Assembly (NCBI RefSeq): GCF_014841565.1
Contig: NZ_JACYUD010000001.1
Span: forward strand, 1,029,870 to 1,093,869
Direction of reading: 5' to 3'
Source of the DNA: Rhizobium sp. CFBP 8762
GTDB taxonomy: Bacteria; Pseudomonadota; Alphaproteobacteria; Rhizobiales; Rhizobiaceae
DNA: 64,000 bases
Numbering within the stretch: the stretch's first letter is position 1; every line of letters starts with the position of its first letter. The notes below the pieces were generated by a model. The model saw only the letters and a list, made by a program, of their open reading frames with translations, was not told the origin of the DNA and searched no databases. Positions 52,303 to 62,147 of this stretch are shown here, piece after piece. The position numbers were made by a program, and so were the translations under genes.

Positions 52303-53029
52303 CGCCCGACTTCAACGCCATGTAGTTCTCGGCTAGAACTTGCCACCCCGTTGGCCAATTGCTCTCCCGTATCCTGAGCCGCGCCTGTATTGGTCTTTGC
52401 CGATGATCCAGTTGGCCTGATCATTTTCAACCAGCAACGCTGTGCCTCAAGGCCAGCCTGGATGGTTCGCATAGAGCCGGTCGCGCCATAGGATGGCATA
52501 CGCCCACGATGCGTGATATGGTTCGCTGACGGTACTTTTCGAGGCACAGCCCGTTGCGACGCTGGGCGTGCTGAGGTCTAAAATCAACCGATTGACTCCG
52601 ATAGTCGGCGAAACCTCAAAAATATTTTTTCGGCGATTTTCCCTTTAAAATCAAAAGCGTATCTTTTTGACGGCCTCGGTGTCGGAATATTCTCGCCGCC
52701 ATAAAAAATTTACGAGCAATTTCAATTGGTTATATGTTGTTTGAACAATCGAGTGGGCCGGCCGGGAGGACAGTCGGCGGCCATGGGGCAGTTTCGGCGG
52801 TTTGGCGCGCCGCTGTTGTCATTTCTGATATCATGATTTTCCAAAGGCGGCGCTCAACCGTAGGCAGGTCGATGCAGCCGCGGATGGGAGCGGCGTATGA
52901 AGGTCGACAAATGTGGTTGAACATCGCCATAACAGGGCATCGCTCTCTTCCATTAACGTTTCATAGATATAAAGTCATCGTCGGTAGTATCTACGCAAAT
53001 CGACTCGGGGCAGTGAAAGTCGCAGTAAC
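52303..53029. other. 727-bp non-coding, partly AT-rich gap
   Basis: No supported gene is present. The stretch 52600-52740 is strikingly A+T-rich for this genome. The first 250 bp may be worn remains of a gene, since several short open frames occur, but I found no recognisable domain in any of them. It must contain the promoter of the ATPase/protease operon. Confidence 0.5.
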
Positions 53030-54115
53030 ATGGCATCGGCACAGCAACTGATAGGGCTCGTCAAGAGTCATGCTGAAGGCGACGAAGAACGCTTCTTCGA
53101 TCTCGCCATGCAGCTTGCTGCTGCTGAAGACCAGAAAGGGCATACAAGACTTGCCGAGCAGTTGCGACAATGGGCAGAGGTTACGCGGACGCCGCCTAGG
53201 TCTGCCGCGGCAAAGCCCACGCCATTGGCGGCGCCACGCGGTGATCTTGCTGGTTTCCTTGATGCGAGCTACCCCTCCACGCGGCTCAATGACGTCATTC
53301 TGCCGTTCCACCTAGAGGACGAGCTCAGACATATCGTCACCGAAACTCGCATGCGGGAGCGGCTGGAGGAAAAGGGATTGCGGCCTCGTCGACGGCTCCT
53401 GTTCGCCGGCCCCCCAGGGACCGGCAAGACCTTGAGTGCGGCTGCATTGGCTGGCGAGCTGCGGTTCCCCCTTTTTACCGTGCTGCTGCATGGGTTGATC
53501 ACAAAATTCATGGGCGAGACTGCCCAGAAGCTGCGCATGATCTTTGATGCAGTCCGCGCGACGCGAGGCGTGTACCTATTCGACGAGATTGACGCCCTTG
53601 CCGCAGCAAGGGGCTCTGAAAACGATATAGGTGAGGCGCGACGCATCCTGAACTCGTTCCTGCAATTCCTTGATGAGGACACCGGTCCGTCGATCATTGT
53701 CGCCACCACCAATCTTCCGGAAATTCTGGACCGGGCAGTGCTGCGTCGCTTCGACCTAGTGCTGCCTTACGAGATGCCCAAGGGTGCGGCGATTGAAAAG
53801 GCGCTGCGCCGCCGGTTGACCGGTTTCGACGCCAAAGATGTCGATTGGGCGAACGTCGCGCACCAAGCCGAGGGATTGTCGACCGCCGATGTCGTCGCCG
53901 CCGCGGAGGACGCAGCAAGACGAGCGGTATTGGCCCATAAGGAGAGCATCGAGACAACATCCCTCGTCGCATCCCTGGATCGCCGCCGCTCGTTGCATGG
54001 AATAGGGGGAATGGGCGGGGATGCCGAGGGATCGCGAACACTTTATTCTGCAAGGTCTGGGAAAAAACCAGGTATTCAAGGCCAAGGGCGGCGGGTCGCC
54101 AAAAAGACCAAATGA
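53030..54115 (+). CDS. AAA ATPase paired with a subtilisin-like protease
   Basis: The 361-residue AAA protein has Walker A GPPGTGKT (127-134), Walker B VYLFDEID (181-188), sensor 1 IVATTNLPEIL and an arginine-finger region RAVLRRFDLVLPY. It is of the classical AAA type (spastin/FtsH-like core) with an N-terminal helical part and a basic tail. It is the first gene of the operon and overlaps the S8 peptidase gene by 95 bp. Such ATPase-protease pairs recur in bacterial defence islands; here the ATPase may feed or switch the protease. That role is inferred. Confidence 0.88.
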   Translation: MASAQQLIGLVKSHAEGDEERFFDLAMQLAAAEDQKGHTRLAEQLRQWAEVTRTPPRSAAAKPTPLAAPRGDLAGFLDASYPSTRLNDVILPFHLEDELRHIVTETRMRERLEEKGLRPRRRLLFAGPPGTGKTLSAAALAGELRFPLFTVLLHGLITKFMGETAQKLRMIFDAVRATRGVYLFDEIDALAAARGSENDIGEARRILNSFLQFLDEDTGPSIIVATTNLPEILDRAVLRRFDLVLPYEMPKGAAIEKALRRRLTGFDAKDVDWANVAHQAEGLSTADVVAAAEDAARRAVLAHKESIETTSLVASLDRRRSLHGIGGMGGDAEGSRTLYSARSGKKPGIQGQGRRVAKKTK

Positions 54116-56468
54116 CGTCGCCAACCGCGCCGCCCATGCTCAGGCTCTCCTCCAAGCGCTAGATCATCTCCCGAACGTAGCAGCCGAGGCCCGGCCCGGG
54201 CTCTACCTTAACGTCGAGGGGCGGCCGGGAGAGGTGATGGTGACGTCCGGCCTCGACGCCAGCGGCCTGACGCTCCTCAAGGTGCAGCCGGCAGCAGGTG
54301 AGCAGCAGGCGGCGCGCGCGACGGTGTTTGCCTCCGGAGATGGCATCGACAAACTTCGGCAGAAAGTCACTGACTTTGGCGAGAAGAACCGGATCAAGAA
54401 GGATGGAGCGGAAGGCCGGCCCTACAACGCCGATCTCGTTCAGAGCATCGGCGCGATCGTCGAAGCAGGCTTGCGGGCGCTGTGGCGTAGCCCCCATCAG
54501 AAGTTTCCCGAGGGCAATGACGCGCGGCCCTGGGAGATCTGGCTCGACAAGGAGGCAGCGGCCGGTTTCATTGCCGGCGCTCCCGAATATGGCGTTGCCA
54601 TCAGCGCCGATCGCCTTGAATTTCCCGAAGACGTCGTCGTCATCGGCACGGCGACAAGCGACGCGTTGGCCTTGGCAGTGCGCCGGCTAGGAGGTGTTCG
54701 TGCGCTGGCTGCTCCCACCGTCACGGCGGACTACTTCGATGCGCTTGAAATTGAGGAGCAGGTTGAATGGGTGGCTGACGTCGTCGGCAGGGCGACGTTC
54801 GACGGCGGCGGTGATCCCGGTTACATCACCCTACTCGACCGCGGCGTCAGTAGGGCGCATCCGCTGATCGCGCCGGCTCTTGCCATCCCCGACCGCCACG
54901 CGGCAGAGCCGGCATGGGGGCTGGAAGATGCCGTGGGCCACGGTACCCAGCTCGCCGGCCTGGCCCTCTTCGGCGACCTCACAACGGCAGTGCAGACGAT
55001 GAACCCGATTCAGATTCGGCACCGGCTGGAATCCGCCAAGATCATTCCGGATGCCGGACACAATCCCCATCATCTTCTCGGCGCGGTGACGCGCAAGGGC
55101 ATCAATGCCGTTGAGATCACCGGCGACCGGCGACGCACGTTCACGCTGGCGACCACCACAGAGGACGATAGCCCGCACGATGGGGCGCCCACGTCATGGT
55201 CGAGCGAGGTCGACCAGTTGGCCTCCGGCGTGTCCGGCGACAAGAAGATCAAGCGTCTGGTCCTCGTGTCTGCCGGCAACACCAACCAGAACCAGTTCGA
55301 CAACAACGATTACCTGTCGGTTTGCGATCTTCCCGACAACGAGGTGGAATCGCCCGCTCACGCTTGGAACGCGATCTGCGTCGGAGCCTATACCGAGAAG
55401 AATGTGCTCCCAGCCGGAGAGGTCGGTTTGCCGCTGGCGCCAGTTGGCGACCTCGCCCCGTCTTCGCGGACGGCCAGCTGGTCATCGCACTGGCCGCTGA
55501 AGCCCGACGTGGTATTAGAAGGCGGCAACTGGCTGGTGGACGGCGCCCCCCCGCCGATGAAGCACCCGGCGTTGTCGCTTCTTACCACCGATCACCAGTA
55601 CCCGCAGCGCGCCTTCACGACCACAGGCGAGACGAGCGGCGCCACGGCGCTCGCCGCGCGCGCCGTGAGCGAGATTTGGTCGGACTATCCCGGCCTCTGG
55701 CCGGAAACCATCCGCGCCCTGTTCGTGTCGTCCGCCCGCTGGACACCTCAGATGAGGAGCCATCTCCCGGCCAACCCGGCAAAGGGAGACTATGCGCCGC
55801 TGTTCAAACGCTATGGCTACGGCGTTCCCGATCTCGACCGCGCGCGCCGGAGCGCCTCCAATGCCCTGACCCTTATCGTGCAGGATACGATCAAGCCTTA
55901 CCGGAAGTCGGACAAACCGTCGGCCCAGCATGTCCACAACGAGATGAAAGTGTTTCAGCTGCCCTGGCCGGTGGAAGAATTGCGGAAGCTGGTTGACGCC
56001 CCGGTGAAACTGCGCGTTGCGCTCAGCACCTTCATCGAGCCGAACCCGTCGGAGCCGGCGCGCGGTTCGAAATTCCGATATGCCTCGCACAATCTGCGCT
56101 TCAAGCTGAACCGGCCGAACGAGAACCAGGCCGCATTCCTGGCACGCATCAGCAAGGCGGCCGAACAACCGGATGGTCCAGCTGTGGATGAAGACGACAA
56201 CTGGACCTTTGGTCGTAATCGCAGGGATGTCGGATCGCTGCACATCGACGAACTGGAGTGCCCGGCATCCGATCTGGCGCGTCGCAATCTCCTTGCGGTG
56301 CATCCTGTGGCCGGCTGGTGGAAAACCAAGACCGTTGCCGATCCGCAGGATCTTGCCGCTCGCTTTGCGCTGATCGTCGAGATCGACGCCGGCGAGAGCA
56401 ACGCAGAGCTCTATGCGGAGGTCCAGGCAACCATCGAGATCTTCAACGCCGTTGAGAACTTGGTGTGA
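54021..56468 (+). CDS. S8 (subtilisin-like) peptidase
   Basis: This 815-residue cytoplasmic-looking protein has no signal peptide. The serine-protease triad is visible: Asp in ITLLDRGVSRAHP (about 271), His in GHGTQLAGLALFGD (about 308) and Ser in TGETSGATALAARA (about 538). A 270-residue N-terminal domain and a C-terminal beta-rich domain (about 640-815) of unknown function flank the catalytic core. The start at 54021 follows GGCGGGG and lies within the AAA gene, suggesting coupled translation. The full catalytic set implies an active enzyme. Confidence 0.88.
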   Translation: MPRDREHFILQGLGKNQVFKAKGGGSPKRPNDVANRAAHAQALLQALDHLPNVAAEARPGLYLNVEGRPGEVMVTSGLDASGLTLLKVQPAAGEQQAARATVFASGDGIDKLRQKVTDFGEKNRIKKDGAEGRPYNADLVQSIGAIVEAGLRALWRSPHQKFPEGNDARPWEIWLDKEAAAGFIAGAPEYGVAISADRLEFPEDVVVIGTATSDALALAVRRLGGVRALAAPTVTADYFDALEIEEQVEWVADVVGRATFDGGGDPGYITLLDRGVSRAHPLIAPALAIPDRHAAEPAWGLEDAVGHGTQLAGLALFGDLTTAVQTMNPIQIRHRLESAKIIPDAGHNPHHLLGAVTRKGINAVEITGDRRRTFTLATTTEDDSPHDGAPTSWSSEVDQLASGVSGDKKIKRLVLVSAGNTNQNQFDNNDYLSVCDLPDNEVESPAHAWNAICVGAYTEKNVLPAGEVGLPLAPVGDLAPSSRTASWSSHWPLKPDVVLEGGNWLVDGAPPPMKHPALSLLTTDHQYPQRAFTTTGETSGATALAARAVSEIWSDYPGLWPETIRALFVSSARWTPQMRSHLPANPAKGDYAPLFKRYGYGVPDLDRARRSASNALTLIVQDTIKPYRKSDKPSAQHVHNEMKVFQLPWPVEELRKLVDAPVKLRVALSTFIEPNPSEPARGSKFRYASHNLRFKLNRPNENQAAFLARISKAAEQPDGPAVDEDDNWTFGRNRRDVGSLHIDELECPASDLARRNLLAVHPVAGWWKTKTVADPQDLAARFALIVEIDAGESNAELYAEVQATIEIFNAVENLV

Positions 56469-56656
56469 GGCGTCGGCGGGCTGCACGCGTCGCTCGCGGC
56501 GACATCGCGGGCCATCATATTCCCGCGCCACGTCCTCCAGCGGTTGTAGATAATGGTTATCCGTCCCATCGGAAAAGCCCGCTCCGTATGAAAGAAGGAC
56601 CGCCGCATCCGCCGAGTCGCTGAGCGACATGGCCACAATAAGCGACGTCGAAAGAA

Positions 56657-59600
56657 ATGCAGATGCTGGATCATTCAAGCAAGAACACTATGGTTCGATC
56701 ACCGTCAGAGCATATCCGGGCCGAAACGCTTCGCCGTATCCAGCATTTTCTGTCGGATCCCTCATTGTCCGTCTATCCGGACCTGAAGGGCATGTGCGAG
56801 CGCGTGTCGGACAGCTATCGCGACCGCGTCATTATCGAACTCCTCCAGAATGCTCACGACGCCCATCCGAGCACATCAAGCGATGGTCGGATAAAGTTTG
56901 TTTTGGATATGAGCGAGGAGTCGCACGGCACCTTGTACGTGGCCAATGATGGCGCCGGCTTCACGCGCGACAACTTCGATGCACTGTGCAGTCCCACTCG
57001 AACCACCAAGGACGTGAACGAGGCCATCGGGAACAAAGGGGTCGGCTTTCTCAGCGTCTTTCAAGTGTGCGCCCATCCGGAAATCTTCTCAAGACTGAGC
57101 CCTGAATCACCTAATTTTGATGGTTTCTGCTTTCAGTTCGCGGATGATCCTACGCTCACACGGTTCCTTGAAGCCGAACAGCTTGGCGACACCGCCGCGC
57201 TCGTCATCGCGAGCATGCCGCGCGTGTACCTCGGGTGCCCCGCCAGTGCCTCGAACGTTACGGTCGAGGAACTGGCGAAGGACGGTTACGCCACCGTCGT
57301 GCGGCTGCCTTTCAAAAGCGCCGAGGCGGCGGAGTCCGTTGCCGCGCAGCTCGGCAATCTTGCGGAGGAAAGGCCTCCAGTTCAGCTCTTTCTCACGCGC
57401 GTCACCACGTTGTCGGTCGAACGACGCGGCTGCGATCCCGTATTCAACACGCTGACACGGACGTCACAGTTTATCCACGACGAGCATGATCTCCGCCTCA
57501 TGATCGTCTCCTGCGGTAACCGTAGCTATGCGGTGGTTGAACGAACTGTTCCATACGCTGCGGTCATCGACGTTATCCAGCGAGACGTCATGGCCGAGAA
57601 GATGCCCGAAGCCTGGCTGAAGTGGACGGGCGACGCCGTCGTCTCGGTCGCCGTTGCTGCCGACGGAGCTCCGTTGGATGGGCGGCTCTATAATTTTCTC
57701 CCCATGGGGTCCGATGCGGGCAAACCCTTCCCCGGATATCTCGACGCGCCGTTCCTCGCCAGCCTCAACCGGCTGACACTCCAGAGCGGCGTCGAGCTGA
57801 ATCAGATGTTCCTTGCCGTCGCTCGCGACGCAGCCCTTGCCGGGGCGCGACTGGCGAAGACGAAACTTGCACACGCACAGGCTCGGCAGGTCGTGCTGGA
57901 TCTCCTGATGTGGAAGGGGTCGGAACGAGACGAGATCCGCGAGAAAATATTCTCGTCTCGTGATGCGCTTCTACCTTCGGTATCTAGCACTCGCGCACCA
58001 GAAGGCTGGGCATCTTTCGCCGATGCGAGGGCATGGCCCGCCGACGAGTTCATCACTCCTCCCCTGGCGGCGAGAACGGCGCCATTTCCTCTGCTGGACC
58101 CATACATCGACGCGGATCGACTTGGATTGCTCGAGCAATTCTTGGCCGGGAAACGACTGCTTCGCTGCACAAACGAGGAGCGGGCAGAAGTCGTGGAGGG
58201 AGTCGCGGCTGATCTTGCCAGGCGGAAGACGTCGATCGAGCGGTGGAACCGGTTCTATGCCTCCGTTCGGGCGCTCTTCAAGGATACGGGTGAGGCGTTG
58301 CATGGCCGCAGATTGCTGCTTACCGCCCGGCGCGAGCTCGATCTCACGGATGCGCCAGCACGCGCCCGCGGCAAGCGGCGCCGTCTGAGCGCGGTCTTCC
58401 TGCCGCCCTTGCGCGACGCCGAGAGCGCCGAAGCCTTGAAGAGCCTGCCCCGAAACGTTCAACGCCGCATCGCCTACTTGCATCCAGACCTAGAGCTTTC
58501 CCGAGACGGAACCAGCTTGGCGCGCCGGTTCTTCGTGGGCAATGGGCTCCTGCGCGAATATGAAAGCCGCGAAATTCTTCGGTTGTTGGCGAATGCAATT
58601 TCGGTGCCGGGGGAGACGCGGGATCCCGATGGTCTGCGGTGGCAGGCCCTCACCGCAATGATGCGGATCGTGGTCGGGGAGGATACCGCAGACGCAATCG
58701 TGGCCGAGCTCAACGTGCATGTTCCGACGCGCCAAGGTTGGTCGCGTGCAAATGTTGCCTATCTCGGCGACATCTGGGCACGAAAGAGCGGCGGCGGGCT
58801 CGAACGGCTCTTAGACCGGGTAGCCGGGATTTCCACCGAGTTGGATAGCCATGCAGAACGGGTCCTTCGTCGCTATGCCGACTGGCCGGTCGCATCGGGA
58901 GATCGAGATGGCTGGGAAGCGTTCCTGCGCAAGGCTGGCGTGTCCGACACGCTTCGGCCGGTCCCAGCTCTGTCGGGAAGTACTCCCCGCGCATGGCCGC
59001 ACGCGCTGGCCTCGACGCTGGCTGTCCGTGCGGCCCTGCCCGAAGATCAGACCGAATGCTGGAAAGCTCTGATGGGGCCGGGGAACAACCTAGCCAATCC
59101 GCAGACGATCTACACCGCGAGCGGTGCGATGCGCGCTCCAGGACAACTGGATTTTGACGCGTTGGCCCCGGTTGCTGGTCCGGACTATGCGAGAGAGATC
59201 ATTCGCATGATCGAGCGGTCACCGGAAGTGCTCCGTATGACCGTGTTCAAACCGGATCATCCGCACGCACCAGATCGCAGGCAATGGCCGTCGCCGCTGG
59301 CTGCCTTTGTGCGAGGTGTGGCATGGGTTCCTCTGTCGCAGGGAAGTCTCGAGCGGCTGCAAGCCTCGTGGTTGCCCGGCACCGAGACAAGAACGCCGCC
59401 GCCCTTCTTGCCAATCGTCTCGCCCGACCTTCGCGATGTCTTGTCCCGATCTGAACTCGCGACCGCCGAACTGCGAGACGCCGGACTGTCGGAATATGGC
59501 AATCGCAGCTGCGCATGGCGCTTTCTATCCGTGTCTGGTGCTCTCATCGATCGTGCCGCTCATCAGGTCGACAAGGAGCGGATCTATTCCGCTACTCAGG

Positions 59601-61924
59601 ACGCTTGGCAGCAGGCGGACCTCCAACAACCTCCACCGGCGCAGCTTGGTTTGCTGGGGCGTGTCAACGGCGACGTGACGGTTGCATCGCCTGATCTACC
59701 CAACGCGCCAGGCATTGTCGTTTCAGATGGAGATGACCGCCAACTCTTTGCCGCGACGGCACAATTCGGCCCCGGAACGCTCGTTGTCGAGCCGCCACCG
59801 AATCGCGCTGGCGAGGTGGGCGCCTATTTGGCGACGCGCTTTCCAGATAGGGTCCGTCGGGCCTCGGCGATCCAGGCAAGCTTCGAGTCTGGCGGCGAAC
59901 CAATCCGGTTCAACCCTGGCGAACCCTTGATCGAAGACATACTGGGAGATGTGATCCGAGAGATCGTTGTTCTCACGCAGCGTTATCGCAACAGCCTTTA
60001 TCGAGGACCGATCGAACAGGTTCTCGAACGACTTTCCCAACTGCGCATCCGCTTCCTGGACGACCTTTCGATCCGGGCAGGGACGATAGTGGACCCCGTC
60101 CCGATGTTCGCCTCTCGCGCCGTGCTTCACAAAGACGACGACGGGCAGACGGTGCTTTGTCATAGTGAGCTCAAGGAAAGCGGCCGGCTGCTTGTCGCGA
60201 TCGCCGAGCCCCTCGGAGAGGCGCTCGGCAGTCGCCGCTTTATTGGCGAGCCCATTCTCGCCTTCGCTGCGCAGTTGGGACCAGATGCGCTCGCCTCAAG
60301 CCATGAGGACTATGCTGCGGTTCTGAATATGCCCGTCGAGGTTGTCGGCCGCGTCCTCGGTGCTTCTCGCGCATCGATCGGCAACCTGCTCAGGACGCTA
60401 CGGCCATTCGTCGCGCTGTTTGCCGGGCAGGATGCTGCCGCCGATTTTGTAACCGGTCGTGGACTCCATAGCGAAGACGACGTCAGAGCCGCCCTGACAG
60501 CACTGGCGCACCTGTTGCCGGTGGAGCCAGACAGCTTGGTCAATCGATGCCGTGAGGCGGCGGAGATTGAACCCGTAGCGATCGCGCTCGAGGTGAATCT
60601 CACCCGGCTCAACGCAGCGCTAGAAAGTCTAGGACCGCCCTACACACCGCTCGATCTCACGGACCGACATCAAGCGACGCTGTCGGCTTTCTTGACCCGA
60701 AAAGACAGGTTCATCCGTGAAAGCGTGCGCGCGTCGTTCAGACCGATGTTCGCTTCCGGCGACGACCTCAGCAAGTATGTGCAAATCCGCGACGCGGCGC
60801 TTCCGACCCTTCCTGAGGACTTCGGTCGGACCGCTATCAGTCTCGACCAAGATGTGATGCAGGGCTGGCTCGATCGCTGGATGGCAGCAAACGGTGTCGT
60901 TTCGGTCGCCGACCTCCCCGAGGGCCGTGAAGCGATAGATGCTGCCCGCGAACACAATCAGCGACAACTCCGCTTCTGGGCCTCGCGGTTTCGCGAGGCC
61001 GTGCTGATCCGGCTCGAACAGGAGAGCCCGCTGCGCCAGCAATGGCTTTCACTCGCCGATGTCGAAGGCAATCTTGTAAAGGCTGCCTCGTTGGAAGGGT
61101 GGCTGGACTTTGACAGGCTGACAGAAGCTGCTGCACTTGGCTGGATGTCGCGCAGTGGAATGTGGCCGCTGAATTGGCCGCTGTCGCTTGATGCCATTGG
61201 GCTATCCGAGGCGGAACGCTCCAAGTTCGCCCGTGACGAACAGACGGCCCGCAACGCAGCGGTAACACGCCGCCGAACGATCGAGCACAGTGGTGGTGTT
61301 TTCACAGTTGGTGTCGATACGCTCGGCACGCTCGCAAACCAGATCGCGAGCCGGGTTGCGCAGAACGCGGCCCTCTTGGCGACGTCGACGCGCACGGCGC
61401 GCGGCACCCCGATCGCGATCCGGACGTCGAGCGGTGGCGGCGGTGGCGGGGGTGGAATGCCGAGGCTTTCCGACGACGAACGCGAAGTCATTGGATTCTT
61501 CGGCGAAGCCATCGCGTTCAACTGGCTGAAGCAACGCTTTGGTGCCAAACGCGTCGTCGACGAAAATGCCTGGAAATCCGGCTATCGGCAGCACATCTGC
61601 GGTGAGAAGGGCAATGACGGTCTGGGGTATGACTTTGAAGTGGCGAACGGTGGAACACATTGGTTTTTCGAGGTGAAAGCAACGAAACTGATCGAGCCTC
61701 AGGCTAGGCAGACCATCGAACTTGGATCGAGCGAGATTGCGCATGCCGAGTCATGCAAGGCGGACAAGCGGTTTCGATATCGTATTCTTTACGTCATGAA
61801 TGCGCTGCAGCCCGAACGAGCATCAATATTTCCATTGCCTAACCCACGCAGTAGGGCCGGTCTTGCCTTTTTTGCCGAGCCGGAGAGCACGGGCGTGCGA
61901 TTGATCTTTCCCCTGGCGCGCTAG
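56657..61924 (+). CDS. Sacsin/HSP90-like ATPase with C-terminal DUF3883 (NOV) domain
   Basis: The 1755-residue protein has an N-terminal Bergerat ATPase of sacsin type: IIELLQNAHDAH (N-box, 59-70), VANDGAGF (95-102) and GNKGVGFLSV (125-134). The long middle is helical and unassigned. After a run of eight glycines comes a DUF3883/NOV domain (about 1604-1755) with EVIGFFGE, GLGYDFEV and WFFEVKAT, giving a PD-(D/E)xK-like set. The architecture resembles plant NO VEIN and bacterial NOV-domain defence proteins. An ATP-gated nuclease is a reasonable inference. It lies 188 bp after the peptidase gene; the ATG at 56690 is an alternative start. Confidence 0.82.
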   Translation: MQMLDHSSKNTMVRSPSEHIRAETLRRIQHFLSDPSLSVYPDLKGMCERVSDSYRDRVIIELLQNAHDAHPSTSSDGRIKFVLDMSEESHGTLYVANDGAGFTRDNFDALCSPTRTTKDVNEAIGNKGVGFLSVFQVCAHPEIFSRLSPESPNFDGFCFQFADDPTLTRFLEAEQLGDTAALVIASMPRVYLGCPASASNVTVEELAKDGYATVVRLPFKSAEAAESVAAQLGNLAEERPPVQLFLTRVTTLSVERRGCDPVFNTLTRTSQFIHDEHDLRLMIVSCGNRSYAVVERTVPYAAVIDVIQRDVMAEKMPEAWLKWTGDAVVSVAVAADGAPLDGRLYNFLPMGSDAGKPFPGYLDAPFLASLNRLTLQSGVELNQMFLAVARDAALAGARLAKTKLAHAQARQVVLDLLMWKGSERDEIREKIFSSRDALLPSVSSTRAPEGWASFADARAWPADEFITPPLAARTAPFPLLDPYIDADRLGLLEQFLAGKRLLRCTNEERAEVVEGVAADLARRKTSIERWNRFYASVRALFKDTGEALHGRRLLLTARRELDLTDAPARARGKRRRLSAVFLPPLRDAESAEALKSLPRNVQRRIAYLHPDLELSRDGTSLARRFFVGNGLLREYESREILRLLANAISVPGETRDPDGLRWQALTAMMRIVVGEDTADAIVAELNVHVPTRQGWSRANVAYLGDIWARKSGGGLERLLDRVAGISTELDSHAERVLRRYADWPVASGDRDGWEAFLRKAGVSDTLRPVPALSGSTPRAWPHALASTLAVRAALPEDQTECWKALMGPGNNLANPQTIYTASGAMRAPGQLDFDALAPVAGPDYAREIIRMIERSPEVLRMTVFKPDHPHAPDRRQWPSPLAAFVRGVAWVPLSQGSLERLQASWLPGTETRTPPPFLPIVSPDLRDVLSRSELATAELRDAGLSEYGNRSCAWRFLSVSGALIDRAAHQVDKERIYSATQDAWQQADLQQPPPAQLGLLGRVNGDVTVASPDLPNAPGIVVSDGDDRQLFAATAQFGPGTLVVEPPPNRAGEVGAYLATRFPDRVRRASAIQASFESGGEPIRFNPGEPLIEDILGDVIREIVVLTQRYRNSLYRGPIEQVLERLSQLRIRFLDDLSIRAGTIVDPVPMFASRAVLHKDDDGQTVLCHSELKESGRLLVAIAEPLGEALGSRRFIGEPILAFAAQLGPDALASSHEDYAAVLNMPVEVVGRVLGASRASIGNLLRTLRPFVALFAGQDAAADFVTGRGLHSEDDVRAALTALAHLLPVEPDSLVNRCREAAEIEPVAIALEVNLTRLNAALESLGPPYTPLDLTDRHQATLSAFLTRKDRFIRESVRASFRPMFASGDDLSKYVQIRDAALPTLPEDFGRTAISLDQDVMQGWLDRWMAANGVVSVADLPEGREAIDAAREHNQRQLRFWASRFREAVLIRLEQESPLRQQWLSLADVEGNLVKAASLEGWLDFDRLTEAAALGWMSRSGMWPLNWPLSLDAIGLSEAERSKFARDEQTARNAAVTRRRTIEHSGGVFTVGVDTLGTLANQIASRVAQNAALLATSTRTARGTPIAIRTSSGGGGGGGGMPRLSDDEREVIGFFGEAIAFNWLKQRFGAKRVVDENAWKSGYRQHICGEKGNDGLGYDFEVANGGTHWFFEVKATKLIEPQARQTIELGSSEIAHAESCKADKRFRYRILYVMNALQPERASIFPLPNPRSRAGLAFFAEPESTGVRLIFPLAR

Positions 61925-62051
61925 TGACCGACCGGCCCGCCTAAGTGTGGTCGGGATCGTGTCTCGCAGGCAATGGCGAGTATAAACGCGCAACTTTTGG
62001 CAACCGCAGCAAAATCTGGAATATCGGGAACGAACTGGCCAAACCGGCTGC

Positions 62052-62071
62052 CGGTCGCAAGATACCGACCG
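62052..62071. terminator. Weak hairpin between convergent genes
   Basis: CGGTCG and CGACCG form a 6-bp stem with an 8-base loop in the 223-bp gap between the NOV-domain gene and the convergent 62148-63494 gene. No U-tract is present, so termination here is uncertain. Confidence 0.3.
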
Positions 62072-62147
62072 AAACCGAAAAGTCTGCCGGGTGTCCCCAT
62101 TCCAGCCATGCCATGCGTTCGTCGCTACCTCTAACTCATGCGGACTA

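Noticed and set aside
52734..53051. 105-codon plus-strand frame before the AAA gene
   Set aside because: It overlaps the AAA start, has no ribosome binding site and no recognisable domain.
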